The position numbers were made by a program, and so were the translations under genes. DNA of 64,000 bases, taken from positions 239,080,823 to 239,144,822 of the forward strand of contig NC_081180.1 in assembly GCF_029867415.1 (NCBI RefSeq), given 5' to 3'. Under the pieces are notes generated by a model, which saw nothing but the letters and a program-made list of their open reading frames with translations, was not told where the DNA came from and ran no database searches. Origin of the DNA: Vicia villosa. Taxonomy: Eukaryota; Streptophyta; Magnoliopsida; Fabales; Fabaceae. Shown here one piece after another: positions 45,240-56,140 of the stretch (the stretch's first letter is position 1; every line of letters begins with the position of its first letter).

Positions 45240-47826
45240 TGTAGCAACCTGCCCTAAAAATTTAGCTTTTAGAGATTCGCCACCTATTCTACCAAGGCGA
45301 ATAGGGAACCTTACGCAGACGCGAGATTCGGGGTAAGTTATTATAATCAGGCTGAGGGAAGGTGTTAGGCACCCCCAGCCCTTTCCTAAAGGCTAATAAT
45401 TCAAAGATCAGGGTTTCATGGCAGGGTTCATAAAGAAATATGGCAAACAGAATTACAATGACATGATTAGAATTTTGAAGAGGGGGACTCGCCTTGTTGC
45501 CAAGTGCCTACGTACCTCCTTAGGGAGGATCAGAGTCTACGTAGTTCGGGGACAGGATTGTACGCCTTAGAGTTGAATTGAATGTATTTGAATTTGTTTT
45601 GAAGTTGTTTTGAAATGCGAATGTTCGAAGGTATTTTGAGTTACCTTATCATAGTTTGAACATCGCAATATTGAAGAGATGAAAATCTGTGGTGTCGTGG
45701 TTTAGTGTGTTTTAAGTTTTTGGGCGTACAACCCTGGTTTGATTTAGCACTATTAACCGCAACGATCAATAGATTCGATCGCCATAGTTAAAAGATTGAA
45801 ATTGCATCACTACCAATTTTAATCGATTGATTCGATTATCACTAATAATGAATTAAGGTATTTTTTAATAATTTTTAATAATTAATTTGTATCGCTACCC
45901 CTCGCAATCGATTGATTCGATTAAAAAGAATAACAAATTTGAAGTTAGAAAAAAAGATTAATCATCACAACTAATAAGATAGTTGCAACCATTTAATCGA
46001 ATATAATTGAATTGCATTTTAATTAAATAGAAAATTTTAATTAAAATTATTGTTGACCATAGCGATTAATCGATTTAATCGGCACGAACAACAAATTGGA
46101 ACTTTTAATATAAATATCATATAATAATTTATTTAAAAAAAACAATTATTATTATATTAATAAATATACTTAAAAGTATTTTAATTTAAACAAATAAATA
46201 ATTAAAATTATTTTGTTTATTAGGGTTATGATTCAATAAGGTTGGTTTGAGTGTCTATGGTATGGGTATTGATTCTGGAGCGTGAGATCTGGCTGGCTGG
46301 AGAATTAAGGGTCCAGATCTGGGAGTACATGGTGGGCCATAGGGCTGCGCATGCATTGAATCGAGAGAGGCTTATTAATAAAAATATAACGTTGGAGGAG
46401 GGACTCGAACCCACGCCCCCCCTCTCACAAGCGTGTAGCAAATCCACCAGACCAAACACACTACTTTGTTCAGCAAACACTTTCATAATATAATATATGG
46501 AACAAGAGACCCAGGACTGATGCGCGCGAATTTTCAAACAGCCCAATGGCACGCAGGCACATCATCATCTTCCCCATTTATCTTGCAAATTCCAGACACG
46601 AGTAGCTACGAAATAGCTACGATTATTTTCGTAGCGAACTTACCTGCAAAACAACGAACACCATATACTTGCCTATAAATGTTTCGCAACAACCCCAATC
46701 TCTTCGTAATAATCACGCGAACCTGACTATGCCTTCAATTTGTCCCAATTCTACTTCTAACCAATAACCCCCAATTGAAACCCTAAAAGCTCAAAACGGA
46801 CGATAATGGCAAAACGAGTTCCGACCGCCTAAACTTCAATCTAATGATCCAGAAACGATCCCCACATAGTAACAATGCATAACATACAAACAATTTCACA
46901 TGATAACGCAAGGATTAGCCTAATCGACGCGAAGTTCAGTGAGACATACCTGGGCTTGTTTGGAGAAATTCTGGGGTTGCTGAAGCAGAGTAATTATCCA
47001 GGCACGTTCAGGAAACTCCAAGGAAGCTTTTGCAACATTCAAATTGGATTGAAACGCCCTAATTCTCTGGAACCGGTTTTCAATTTCTTTGAGTGTTCTT
47101 GAGTTTTTGTAACTATGCCTCTGCTCCGAAAATTCTTCCACCTAATCCTATGCCATGCCTTCACTACTTAAAGGGGACTGAATTAGGTCAAAAATAAAGG
47201 CCCAAAGATCATTGAATCCCATCTTGCAAGTTTGAGAAATTTGATTTGCTTCTTGAATCCAAACCTTCTATTTTGGTCCAATTATGCATTAACCTTTTCC
47301 CAATCAATCATTCACGAAAATATATTATATTTTGTCATAAATATTGATTGGAAATCAACAAAATATATTTCCTAACAAAATATTTGATTTTTAATCTTAA
47401 TTAAATCATTAAAATGAAGTTAAAAAATCATATTAAATCAAATATAATGCTAATTTTCGTGGCAAATGGTTTTGGGCATGCTAATGGCTTGTGGACCAAG
47501 TTTGTATCATAAAACCATAGGCCCATTTGCAAAATTTCTCAATTTGAACCTTCTTTTTTCACATTTGGTCCTCCAAAAGCACCCAACTTTGATCAAGCAT
47601 ATCTCACTCAATTTTTAAGCTATGAGGGAGTTCTAATACTTTTTGGAAACCTCAAAGTGTCCTCTACAAGCCACTTTGGAACATATTTTTCATTTGGAGC
47701 TTTTATCTTGATCATATCCTTTTTGACAAAAAATTGCTTTTGAAGGATGCCTGAAAATGACCTGTAATCTTTTGCACTGTATCTCTCAAATGAATCATCT
47801 CTAGCCCTGGCTTGTGAGAGACAAAG
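45240..47826 (-). mobile_element. Second Ogre-like LTR (3' part), cut by the SIRE array
   Basis: On the minus strand this ends with GGTGGCGAATCTCTAAAAGC and GGGCAGGTTGCTACA. It is preceded by CCTAACACCTTCCCTCAGCC, matching the terminal layout of the Ogre-like LTR at 10079-14744 (GCTAACACCTTCCCT, GGTGGCGACTCTC). The 5' part is missing because the SIRE-type element starts at 47827; the rest may lie beyond the window. No TSD can be checked. It contains a tRNA-like sequence (46390-46465) and runs of CGATTGATTCGATT near 45770-46090. Short frames inside have no recognised homology. Confidence 0.75.
46390..46465 (-). other. tRNA-like sequence with Pol III A and B boxes
   Basis: On the minus strand TGGTCTGGTGG resembles an A box (about 9 of 11 positions). 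About 30 bp later GGTTCGAGTCC matches the B-box consensus GGTTCGANTCC perfectly. The expected acceptor, D and T stems are poor, so it is not a functional tRNA. It could be a decayed tRNA, the head of a SINE, or a tRNA-derived segment that is part of this LTR family. Confidence 0.5.
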
Positions 47827-49046
47827 TGTTAGAACAAGATTTGTTCTGATCAATTATCTTAGTTTTGATGATAACAATAATATGAATTTTGCTTAAGACA
47901 ATATGGTACTCTAATCAAATGCAATTTCCTTTTCAGGAAATATATATAAAGAGTATGCATAATTCAGCGCTCAGAAGCTTTGTCTCAGAATGTTCAGCAT
48001 GCAACATCAGAACATGGTCTGGCAAGACATCAGAAGATGGTCGAAGCAGAATCAGAACATGGGTCTATGGAAGCATCAGAAGAACATGAGATCAGAAGCA
48101 GAAGCACTGAAGTTCTCATGGTATCACGCTCAGAAGCACTTCAAGGTCAGAAGATCAGAAGATGCTTTGCACCAAGCTGTTTGACTCTGATGATATTCAA
48201 ACGTTGTATTCACAAACATCAAATCAGAAGGAAGTACAAGTGGCAGGCTACGCTGACTGACAAAAGGAACGTTAGAAGCTATTAAAGGCAACGTCAGTAG
48301 ACACAGCGTGAACAAGGCTCGAGGTAGTTGACAAAAGCGTATAACATTAAATGCGATGCTGTACGGAACATGCAAAGCATTAAATGCACTCAACGGTCAT
48401 CTTCTCCAACGCCTATATATATGAAGTTCTGATGAGAAGCAAGGTTAACGATTCTGAACAAAACAACTCATATTAACTTGCTGAAATTCTGTTCTACTCA
48501 AAGCTCAGAATCTTCATCTTCATCAAAGCTCACTACATTGCTGTTGTAATATATTAGTGAGATTAAGCTTAAACGTTAAGAGAAATATCATAGTTTGTGA
48601 TTATAGCTTTTAAGAAGCAATTGTAATACTCTTAGAATTGATTATATTAATTTGTAAGTAACTAGAGTGATCAAGTGTTGATCAGAATACTCTAGGAAGT
48701 CTTAGCTTGTGTCTAAGCAGTTGTAATTAGAGTGATCACGTGGTGGTCAGGATACTCTAAGAAAGTCTTAGCTTGTGTCTAAGCATTTGTTCCTGGAGTG
48801 ATCAGGTTGTGATCAGGATACTCTAGAAGACTTAGTTGCGGACTAAGTGGAAAACCATTGTAATCCGTGCGATTAGTGGATTAAATCCTCGGTTGAGGTA
48901 AATCATCTCTGCGGGGGTGGACTGGAGTAGTTTAGTTAACAACGAACCAGGATAAAAATAACTGTGCAATTTATTTTTATCAGTCAAGTTTTTAAAGCTA
49001 CACTTATTCAAACCCCCCCCCTTTCTAAGTGTTTTTCTATCCTTCA
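47827..49046 (+). repeat. SIRE-type LTR 1
   Basis: This LTR runs from TGTTAGAACAAGATTTG to TTCTATCCTTCA. It has a TATATATA box at 48414-48421. In the presumed R/U5 region are three tandem 65-66 bp units (starting 48664, 48729 and 48795), each with paired TGATCA-type palindromes 11 bp apart (48668/48679 and 48799/48810). The middle unit has a CACGTG G-box. A run of nine C residues precedes TTTCTAAGTG. Confidence 0.95.
48414..48421 (+). promoter_or_regulatory. TATA box of SIRE-type LTR 1
   Basis: TATATATA occurs 587 bp into the LTR, preceded by a region dense in TCAGAAG words, and is repeated at 56728-56735 in LTR 2. It is the best candidate for the U3/R promoter driving genomic RNA. Confidence 0.65.
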
Positions 49047-49048
49047 AT

Positions 49049-49060
49049 TGGCATCAGAGC
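49049..49060 (+). promoter_or_regulatory. Primer-binding site
   Basis: TGGCATCAGAGC lies two bases after the LTR end and matches the initiator-Met tRNA 3'-end complement (TGGTATCAGAGC) with one mismatch. It is repeated at 57361-57372 after LTR 2. Confidence 0.85.
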
Positions 49061-49132
49061 GCCGGTTCTAAGGTGCAAACACTTAACCGTGTTTAGAAAA
49101 GATTCAGGAAGAGAAAAACGCTTCAGTAAAAG

Positions 49133-51052
49133 ATGGCTGGTGAATCTCAAGCAAATCCAACTCCATCTACATCTGGCTCTGCTGAGAAATACAATGGTAA
49201 CAATGGTTATACTAGACCACCAGTATTTGATGGTGAAAACTTTGAATACTGGAAAGATAAACTGGAAAGTTACTTTCTTGGTCTAGATGCTGATCTATGG
49301 GATCTTCTGTTGGATGGTTACAAACATCCTGTTAAAGCTACTGGTGTAAGGCTCACGAGAAGCGAAATGAATGATGATCAAAAGAAAGATTTCAAGAATC
49401 ATCACAAATGCAGGACTGTTTTGCTGAATGCTATCTCTCATGCTGAGTATGAGAAGATATCTAACAGGGAAACGACCCATGACATATATGAGTCCTTGAA
49501 GATGACTCATGAAGGAAATGCTCAAGTCAAGGAGACCAAAGCTCTTGCACTAATCCAGAAGTATGAAGCCTTCAAGATGGAGGATGATGAAGACATTGAA
49601 AAGATGTTTTCAAGATTTCAAACTTTGACTGCTGGATTGAGAGTTCTCGACAAAGGCTACACCAAGGCTGATCATGTAAAGAAGATCATCAGAAGTTTGC
49701 CCAGAAGATGGGGCCCAATGGTGACTGCATTCAAGATTGCCAAGAATCTGAATGAAGTCTCTTTGGAAGAGCTTATCAGTGCCTTGAGAAGCCATGAAAT
49801 TGAGCTGGACGCAAACGAGCCTCAAAAGAAAGGTAAGTCTATCGCATTAAAATCCAATATCAAGAAATGTGCTAACGCTTTTCAGGCTAGAGAAGAAGAT
49901 TCTGAAGAATCAGAATCTGAAGAAGAAGATGAACTGTCCTTGATCTCCAGAAGGCTAAATCAACTCTGGAAGAACAAGCAAAGGAAGTTCAGAGGCGTCA
50001 GAAGTTCAAAGAAATTTGAACGTGGAGAATCTTCTGATGACAGAAGATCTGACAAGAAGAAGGCTGTCTGCTATGAGTGCAATGAGCCTGGACATTACAA
50101 GAATGAGTGTCCGAAACTTCAGAAGGAGAATCCCAAGAAGAAGTTTCATAAGAAGAAAGGTCTTATGGCAACCTAGGATGAGTCAGAAGATGATTCAGAC
50201 TCTGAAGATGAGCAGGCTAATTGTGCGCTGACGGCGACAGAAGATGACGGATCAGAATCTACATCAGAATCAGATTCTGAAGAGGTATTTTCTGAACTTA
50301 CTAGAGATGAGTTAGTTTCCAGTCTAACAGAACTTCTGGAATACAAGTCTCAGATTAGTCTCAAATACAAAAAGCTGAAAAAGCTATTTGAATTCGAAAC
50401 TAAGAAGCTTGAGTTGGAAAATTCTGAATTAAAAGAAAAACTTTTAAAATTATCCAATAATGTTGGATCTCCTTCTGATTCAGAAAAATCCACTCCTAGT
50501 CTAAACCATATTCTGAAAGAATATGATTTAAGTTTCAGGAAGTTCTTATCTAGAAGTATTGGCAGAAGTCAGCTAGCTTCTATGATATATGCTGTGTCTG
50601 GAAACAAAAGAGTTGGCATTGGTTATGAGGGTGAAATCCCATACAAGCTTGAATCTGTGGATGATATGAAAATATCATACAAGCCTCTGTATAACCAATT
50701 TAAATTTGGCCACTCCCATGATATTAGGCACACATCACATGCACAAAGCTTTCACGTTACACACACTAAGAAGCATGTGACACAACCTAGGAAATATCAT
50801 GAAACTCACATTAAGAATTATCATGCTGTTCCTCCTATTGCTTACAATGTTAAACCCAAGTTCAATCAGAACTTGAGAAAATCTAACAAGAAAGGACCCA
50901 AGAAGATGTGGGTACCTAAGGATAAGATTATTCCTATTGCAGATATCCTTGGTTGCAAAAAGGACAAAGCACAACATGTCATGGTACCTGGACTCTGGAT
51001 GCTCACGACACATGACAGGAAGAAGGTCTATGTTCCAAGACCTGGTGCTTAA
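49133..51052 (+). pseudogene. SIRE-type gag with one premature TAG
   Basis: The ATG at 49133 opens MAGESQANPTPSTSG. The gag body includes YTRPPVFDGENFEYWKDKLE and FQTLTAGLRVLDKGYTKADH, then an acidic Ser/Glu-rich region and a CCHC zinc knuckle (CYECNEPGHYKNEC, about 50070-50110). A TAG at 50174-50176 (LMAT-stop-DESED) ends the frame where the second copy at 58485 has TGG. After it the same frame continues to 51052 through an acidic stretch, a coiled coil (LEFETKKLELENSELKEKLL-type) and a basic C-terminus (KKMWVPKDKIIPIADILG). Gag forms the RNA-containing particle. The TAG fits a G-to-A change in a CCTGG site. Confidence 0.92.
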
Positions 51053-54000
51053 GTCTGGAGGAGAAGTCAAGTTTGGAGGAGATCAGAAGGGCAAGATAAT
51101 TGGCTCTGGAACTATAAAGTCTGGTAACTCTCCTTCCATTTCAAATGTACTTCTTGTAGAAGGATTAACACATAACCTCTTATCTATCAGTCAATTGAGT
51201 GACAATGGTTATGATATAATCTTTAATCAAAAGTCTTGCAAGGCTGTAAATCAGAAGGATGGCTCAATCCTATTTACCGGCAAGAGGAAGAACAACATTT
51301 ATAAGACAGATCTGCAAGATCTTTTGAGTCAGAAGGTGACTTGTCTTATGTCTGTTTCTGAAGAGCAGTGGGTCTGGCACCGAAGATTAGGTCATGCTAG
51401 TTTGAGAAAGATTTCTCAGATTAACAAACTGGATCTTGTCAGAGGACTCCCTAATCTGAAATTCAAATCAGATGCTCTTTGTGAAGCATGTCAGAAGGGC
51501 AAGTTCTCCAAACCTGCATTCAAGTCCAAGAATGTTGTTTCTACCTCAAGGCCATTAGAACTCTTGCATATTGATCTGTTTGGCCCAGTAAAAACAGCAT
51601 CTGTCAGAGGGAAGAAATATGGATTAGTCATCGTAGATGATTATAGCCGCTGGACATGGGTAAAATTCTTGAAACACAAGGATGAGTGTCATTCAGTGTT
51701 CTTTGATTTTTGCATTCAGATTCAATCTGAAAAAGAGTGTAAAATCATAAAGGTTAGAAGTGATCATGGTGGTGAATTTGAGAACAGATTCTTTGAAAAG
51801 TTCTTCAAAGAAAATGGTATTGCCCATGATTTCTCTTGTCCTAGAACTCCACAGCAAAACAGAGTTGTAGAACGAAAGAATAGGACTCTGCAAGAAATGG
51901 CCAGAACCATGATCAATAAAACCAATATGGCTAAACATTTCTGGGCAGAAGCAATAAACACTGCATGCTATATTCAGAATAGAATCTCTATCAGACCTAT
52001 TCTAAATAAGACTCCTTATGAATTGTGGAAGAACAGAAAGCCCAACATTTCATATTTCCATCCTTTTGGATGTGTATGTTTTATTCTGAACACTAAAGAT
52101 CATCTTGGTAAATTTGATTCCAAAGCACAAAAATGTTTCCTTCTTGGATATTCTGAACGCTCAAAAGGCTACAGAGTATACAATACTGAAACATTGACTG
52201 TAGAAGAATCAATCAATATCAGGTTTGATGATAAGCTTGGTTCTGAAAAACCAAAGCAGTATGATAATTTTGCATATTGTGATATTGATGTATCAGAAGT
52301 TGTTGAGCCAAGAAGCAACGCATCAGAAGCAGAGCTTCTCAAAAGCAAAGAATCTGAAGATCAAGTATCAGCTTCTCTGGAGAATCTAAGCATTTCTGAA
52401 GAACCATCTGTCAGAAGATCATCCAGACTCATTTCTGGTCATTCAGAAGATGTCATTCTTGGAAAGAAGGATGATCCAATCAGAACAAGAGCATTCCTTA
52501 AGAACAATGCAGTCTGTCAATTAGGTCTTGTATCTTTGATCGAGCCAACTTCTGTTGATCATGCTCTAGAAGATCCAGACTGGATAATTGCTATGCAAGA
52601 AGAACTGAATCAGTTTACAAGGAATGATGTTTGGGATCTTGTTCCTAAACCAGATGGATTCAATATAATCGGTACAAAATGGGTCTTCAGAAACAAGCTC
52701 AGTGAGAAAGGTGAAGTGGTAAGGAACAAAGCCAGACTGGTGGCTCAGGGTTACAGTCAGCAAGAAGGGATTGACTATACAGAAACCTTTGCACCAGTGG
52801 CCAGGTTAGAATTTATTCGTCTATTAATTTCATTTGCCACTCAACATAACATCACTCTCTATCAGATGGATGTTAAGAGTGCCTTCTTAAATGGTTATAT
52901 AGATGAAGAAGTTTATGTCCATCAACCTCCTGGTTTTGAAGACTCTATGTCTCCTAATCATGTTTTTAAACTAAAGAAATCGTTGTATGGATTGAAACAA
53001 GCTCCCAGAGCTTGGTATGAACGCTTAAGTTCTTTCCTTCTGGATAATGGTTTCACTAGAGGAAAAGTGGACACTACTCTCTTTTGTAAAACCTTTAAAA
53101 GGGATATTTTAATTTGTCAAATATATGTAGATGATATTATTTTTGGAACATCTAATGCTACACTTGGAAAGGAGTTTGCTAAGTCTATGCAGGCTGAGTT
53201 TGAAATGAGCATGATGGGAGAACTCAAGTATTTCCTTGGAATACAAATAAATCAAACATCAGAAGGAACGTATGTTCACCAAACCAAGTATGTGAAGGAA
53301 CTTCTGAAGAAGTTTAATCTTCTAGACTGCAAAGAAGCCAAAACTCCTATGCATCCAACATGCATCCTAGGTGAGGATGAGGTAAGTAAGAAGGTAGATC
53401 AGAAGTTATACAGAGGTATGATTGGATCTCTTCTATATTTGACTGCTTCTAGACCTGACATTCTGTTCAGTGTTTGTTTGTGTGCTAGATTCCAATCAGA
53501 CCCTAGAGAATCTCATTTAACTGCTGTTAAAAGAATTCTAAGGTATCTGAAAGGTACTACTAATGTTGGCTTAGTTTACAGAAAATCTAAAGAATACAAC
53601 TTAGTAGGATTCTGCGATGCTGACTATGCTGGAGACAGAATTGAAAGAAAGAGTACTTCAGGAAGTTGCCAATTTCTTGGAAGTCATTTGATCTCCTGGT
53701 ATAGCAAGAAGCAAGCAACTATTGCTCTATCAACAACAGAAGCAGAATATGTCGCTGCTGCTGGTTGCAGTACACAGATGCTCTGGATGAAGAGTCAGCT
53801 AGAAGATTATCAGATATATGAGAGTAACATTCCTATATTCTGTGATAATACTTCTGCTATATGTTTATCTAAGAATCCTATTCTTCATTCAAAAGCTAAA
53901 CATATTGAGATTAAACATCATTTCATAAGGGACTATGTTCAGAAGGGTGTTCTATCTTTAAACTTTGTGGATACAGACCATCAATGGGCTGATATCTTTA

Positions 54001-54071
54001 CAAAACCTCTGGTTGAAGATAGGTTTAAGTTCATTCTGAAGAACATCAGTATGGATTTATGCCCAGAATGA
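50877..54071 (+). CDS. SIRE-type pol polyprotein, intact frame
   Basis: The pol frame is open from 50877 and lies in the +1 frame relative to gag, overlapping it by about 176 nt. Domains are protease (WYLDSGCSRHMTG at about 50978), GAG-pre-integrase (VWHRRLGHASLRKISQINKL), integrase (LLHIDLFGPV, SDHGGEFEN, RTPQQNRVVERKNR with Arg where Gly is usual), reverse transcriptase (MDVKSAFLNGYIDEE, catalytic QIYVDDIIFG) and RNase H (FCDADYAGDRIERKSTSG, LSTTEAEYVAAAG), ending at TGA 54071. It makes the enzymes that copy and integrate the element. How ribosomes would move from gag to pol is unclear. No stop interrupts at least 1044 codons. Confidence 0.95.
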   Translation, partial: ENLTRKDPRRCGYLRIRLFLLQISLVAKRTKHNMSWYLDSGCSRHMTGRRSMFQDLVLKSGGEVKFGGDQKGKIIGSGTIKSGNSPSISNVLLVEGLTHNLLSISQLSDNGYDIIFNQKSCKAVNQKDGSILFTGKRKNNIYKTDLQDLLSQKVTCLMSVSEEQWVWHRRLGHASLRKISQINKLDLVRGLPNLKFKSDALCEACQKGKFSKPAFKSKNVVSTSRPLELLHIDLFGPVKTASVRGKKYGLVIVDDYSRWTWVKFLKHKDECHSVFFDFCIQIQSEKECKIIKVRSDHGGEFENRFFEKFFKENGIAHDFSCPRTPQQNRVVERKNRTLQEMARTMINKTNMAKHFWAEAINTACYIQNRISIRPILNKTPYELWKNRKPNISYFHPFGCVCFILNTKDHLGKFDSKAQKCFLLGYSERSKGYRVYNTETLTVEESINIRFDDKLGSEKPKQYDNFAYCDIDVSEVVEPRSNASEAELLKSKESEDQVSASLENLSISEEPSVRRSSRLISGHSEDVILGKKDDPIRTRAFLKNNAVCQLGLVSLIEPTSVDHALEDPDWIIAMQEELNQFTRNDVWDLVPKPDGFNIIGTKWVFRNKLSEKGEVVRNKARLVAQGYSQQEGIDYTETFAPVARLEFIRLLISFATQHNITLYQMDVKSAFLNGYIDEEVYVHQPPGFEDSMSPNHVFKLKKSLYGLKQAPRAWYERLSSFLLDNGFTRGKVDTTLFCKTFKRDILICQIYVDDIIFGTSNATLGKEFAKSMQAEFEMSMMGELKYFLGIQINQTSEGTYVHQTKYVKELLKKFNLLDCKEAKTPMHPTCILGEDEVSKKVDQKLYRGMIGSLLYLTASRPDILFSVCLCARFQSDPRESHLTAVKRILRYLKGTTNVGLVYRKSKEYNLVGFCDADYAGDRIERKSTSGSCQFLGSHLISWYSKKQATIALSTTEAEYVAAAGCSTQMLWMKSQLEDYQIYESNIPIFCDNTSAICLSKNPILHSKAKHIEIKHHFIRDYVQKGVLSLNFVDTDHQWADIFTKPLVEDRFKFILKNISMDLCPE

Positions 54072-55560
54072 TAAGATGAGAAGTTCTTATGTATGAGTAT
54101 CTTCTGAAATGAAAGTGGATTATTTTTTAATCAGAAGTTCTGATTAAAATCTTTTAGAAATTATGATTCGGTTATTACTAACGTTTCATTGTCTAAGTTG
54201 ATTCAGAACCTCTTTTAAAGCAAAACAGCTGTAACGTTTTATCTCGGGATGGTAAACCTGTCTTTACTGTTCATGGATAAGCGCGCGTGCAGTTGAAGGG
54301 ACCCCGACCATAGGTAACTGTGCTAGTCACCTCATTTGTCTTTATTATCTCTCCTCATGTCAGGTTACATTAAAAGTCATTCATCATTTCTTTTGTCCTT
54401 CTTTTCTTTTTATATTCCTCGAACGTTTCATTTTCCTCTATTTATTCCTTCATTTCGTAGCATTCTTTTCAATAAGTCTTGGCTCTCTTTCCCTTTCTTT
54501 CTCTCTCTTGTCCAACAAAGCCTTTCCTTGGCATAAACCCTAGTTCATTCATCTTCAACCTAGCGTTCATCATGAATCCTTTCAACTCAATGAGAACGGA
54601 TGGAAGGGTTACTCAGTTACCGGATGTGAAGCATATCTTGGGATGGCTCTCCAAGTCTCTTTCAAGACAGATCTCTTCTTAAATGCTGTTATCAACATTT
54701 ATCCAAAGGAAGAAGACCTTCTTGAGTCACTGGAGCCCGTTTGCAACATTAGCTCCCTGTCTGTGAACTGTCCCTCACTTCCTCTCTGGTCTCTTGGATC
54801 TCTCCTACAGTGGAGGTTCTAGTCTGGACAGGCATGAAGAGTTTTCAAGTTTTCATGGCTGAACAAACTGAAGACCAGAGGGTTCTTGAGTTGTTTGCGC
54901 AGTCTTTGCGTAGGATAGAGTCTTAGGCGTTAAGTCTTTGTAGTTTTCTTTCCTTATTGCATCTGTTTTTTCTGCATACACCTTTTGTAATCCTTCTTGT
55001 TGAAATCAATGAAAAGTTATTTATGTTTCTTTCCGTTTGTCTCTTGTTTTACATCTGAATCTTTTGGAATATTCTTTTTGATGTTATGACAAAAAAGGGG
55101 GAGAAGATAAATGATAAATGATTTGATTAATCTATCAGTTGCTGGGTAAAGCTCCCACACATTTACTAACAAGAACAGCAAGTTCTATATGGTTTAAGTG
55201 TTTTGCAGGTATAAAGAAGTGAAGAGAATCTTCAAAGCAAAACCAGAATAAGCTTATGGAAACTGAAGCAAGCTGAGTGCTGTCAAGCTTCAGAATCAGA
55301 AGCACTGATAATAGAATTTGATCCAAAATTTGTCTATTTGCTTTGACAAAATTCTATTTGCTCTGATACATTATTTTAGCCTATATGGCTCTGATACATA
55401 TCATGTGTTCTAATATACATTTTATGTTCTGACTCGTTCATGCTGACTTTTGTCGTTTAGTTTTTGTTCTGTAACATTTCAGGATGTAGAGATGCTCTGA
55501 TGATGCTCTGGTACATTCAACAATGTTCTGATACAAATCTAGCATGAAGTGATGTTGGTA
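54072..55560 (+). other. Post-pol region with decayed env-like position ORF
   Basis: SIRE elements usually carry an extra ORF between pol and the 3' LTR. Here a promoter-like pyrimidine-rich stretch (54340-54540, with TATTTATTCC near 54438) precedes an ATG at 54572 (MNPFNSMRTDGRVTQLPDVK). That frame stops after 37 codons. Later pieces do not form a recognisable protein, so the post-pol gene is lost. A second purine-rich tract, AAAAAAGGGGGAGA (about 55090-55105), resembles the PPT. Short frames elsewhere are probably incidental. Confidence 0.55.
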
Positions 55561-55910
55561 GAAATTCAAAGCTCTGAAGCTATCCGAGGGAAGCAGAAAT
55601 CAGAAGCTGTGAATGTTCTAAAGATCCAGAAAACTCAAGTTCTGAAGCTGTCCTAAATGGAAGCAGAAATCAGAAGCTGTGAATGTTCTGAAGATCAAAG
55701 AAATTCAAGTTCTGAAGCTGTCCTAGATGGAAGCAGGAATCAGAAGTTGTGAATGTTCTGAAGATCAAAGAAATTCAAGTTCTGAAGCTGTCCTAAATGG
55801 AAGCAGGAATCAGAAGCTATGAGTGTTCTAGGGATCTAAAGAAATTCAAGTTCTGAAGCTGTCCAATGGAAGCAGAAGTCAGAAGCTATGAATTCTCTGA
55901 AGACAGAAGC
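55561..55910 (+). repeat. Five tandem units of about 70 bp upstream of the PPT
   Basis: TTCTGAAGCTGTCC-type starts occur near 55571, 55641, 55711, 55781 and 55852, a period of 69-71 bp. Each unit holds GAAGCAG, ATCAGAAGCTGTGAATG and GATCAAAGAAATTCAAG-like blocks. The array lies 220 bp upstream of the 3' LTR and does not encode a long protein. Confidence 0.9.
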
Positions 55911-56140
55911 TTATGTGATCGTCTCTACCGAAATAATCAGGGAAGTCTTTTATTAAAGTTCTTCGAGTATTTATTTCAGGGGGAGATTATTTATCTCAGG
56001 GGGAGATTGTTAATCTCAGGGGGAGACATATTCACATGCTTATGCTATAGCTGTGTAATTTGTCTTTTGCCGTCTGCTCTTTCTGATCGCAAATTCATAT
56101 CATTTATATATGTTTTTGTCATCATCAAAAAGGGGGAGAT
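55911..56140 (+). promoter_or_regulatory. 3' internal end with polypurine tract
   Basis: Three near-identical GTTTATNTCAGGGGGAGA-like purine boxes lie at about 55975-56030. The main PPT, AAAAAGGGGGAGAT, touches LTR 2 at 56127-56140. The PPT primes plus-strand DNA synthesis. The extra purine boxes could be auxiliary primers or copies left by duplication. Confidence 0.8.

Noticed and set aside
46390..46465. Functional tRNA gene
   Set aside because: A and B boxes are present but the acceptor and D stems do not pair well, so it is described only as tRNA-like.
48130..48393. 87-codon minus frame seen in every SIRE LTR copy (also 39512-39775 and 56444-56707)
   Set aside because: It is repeated only because the LTR is repeated. 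It runs antisense to the transcript and has no domain.
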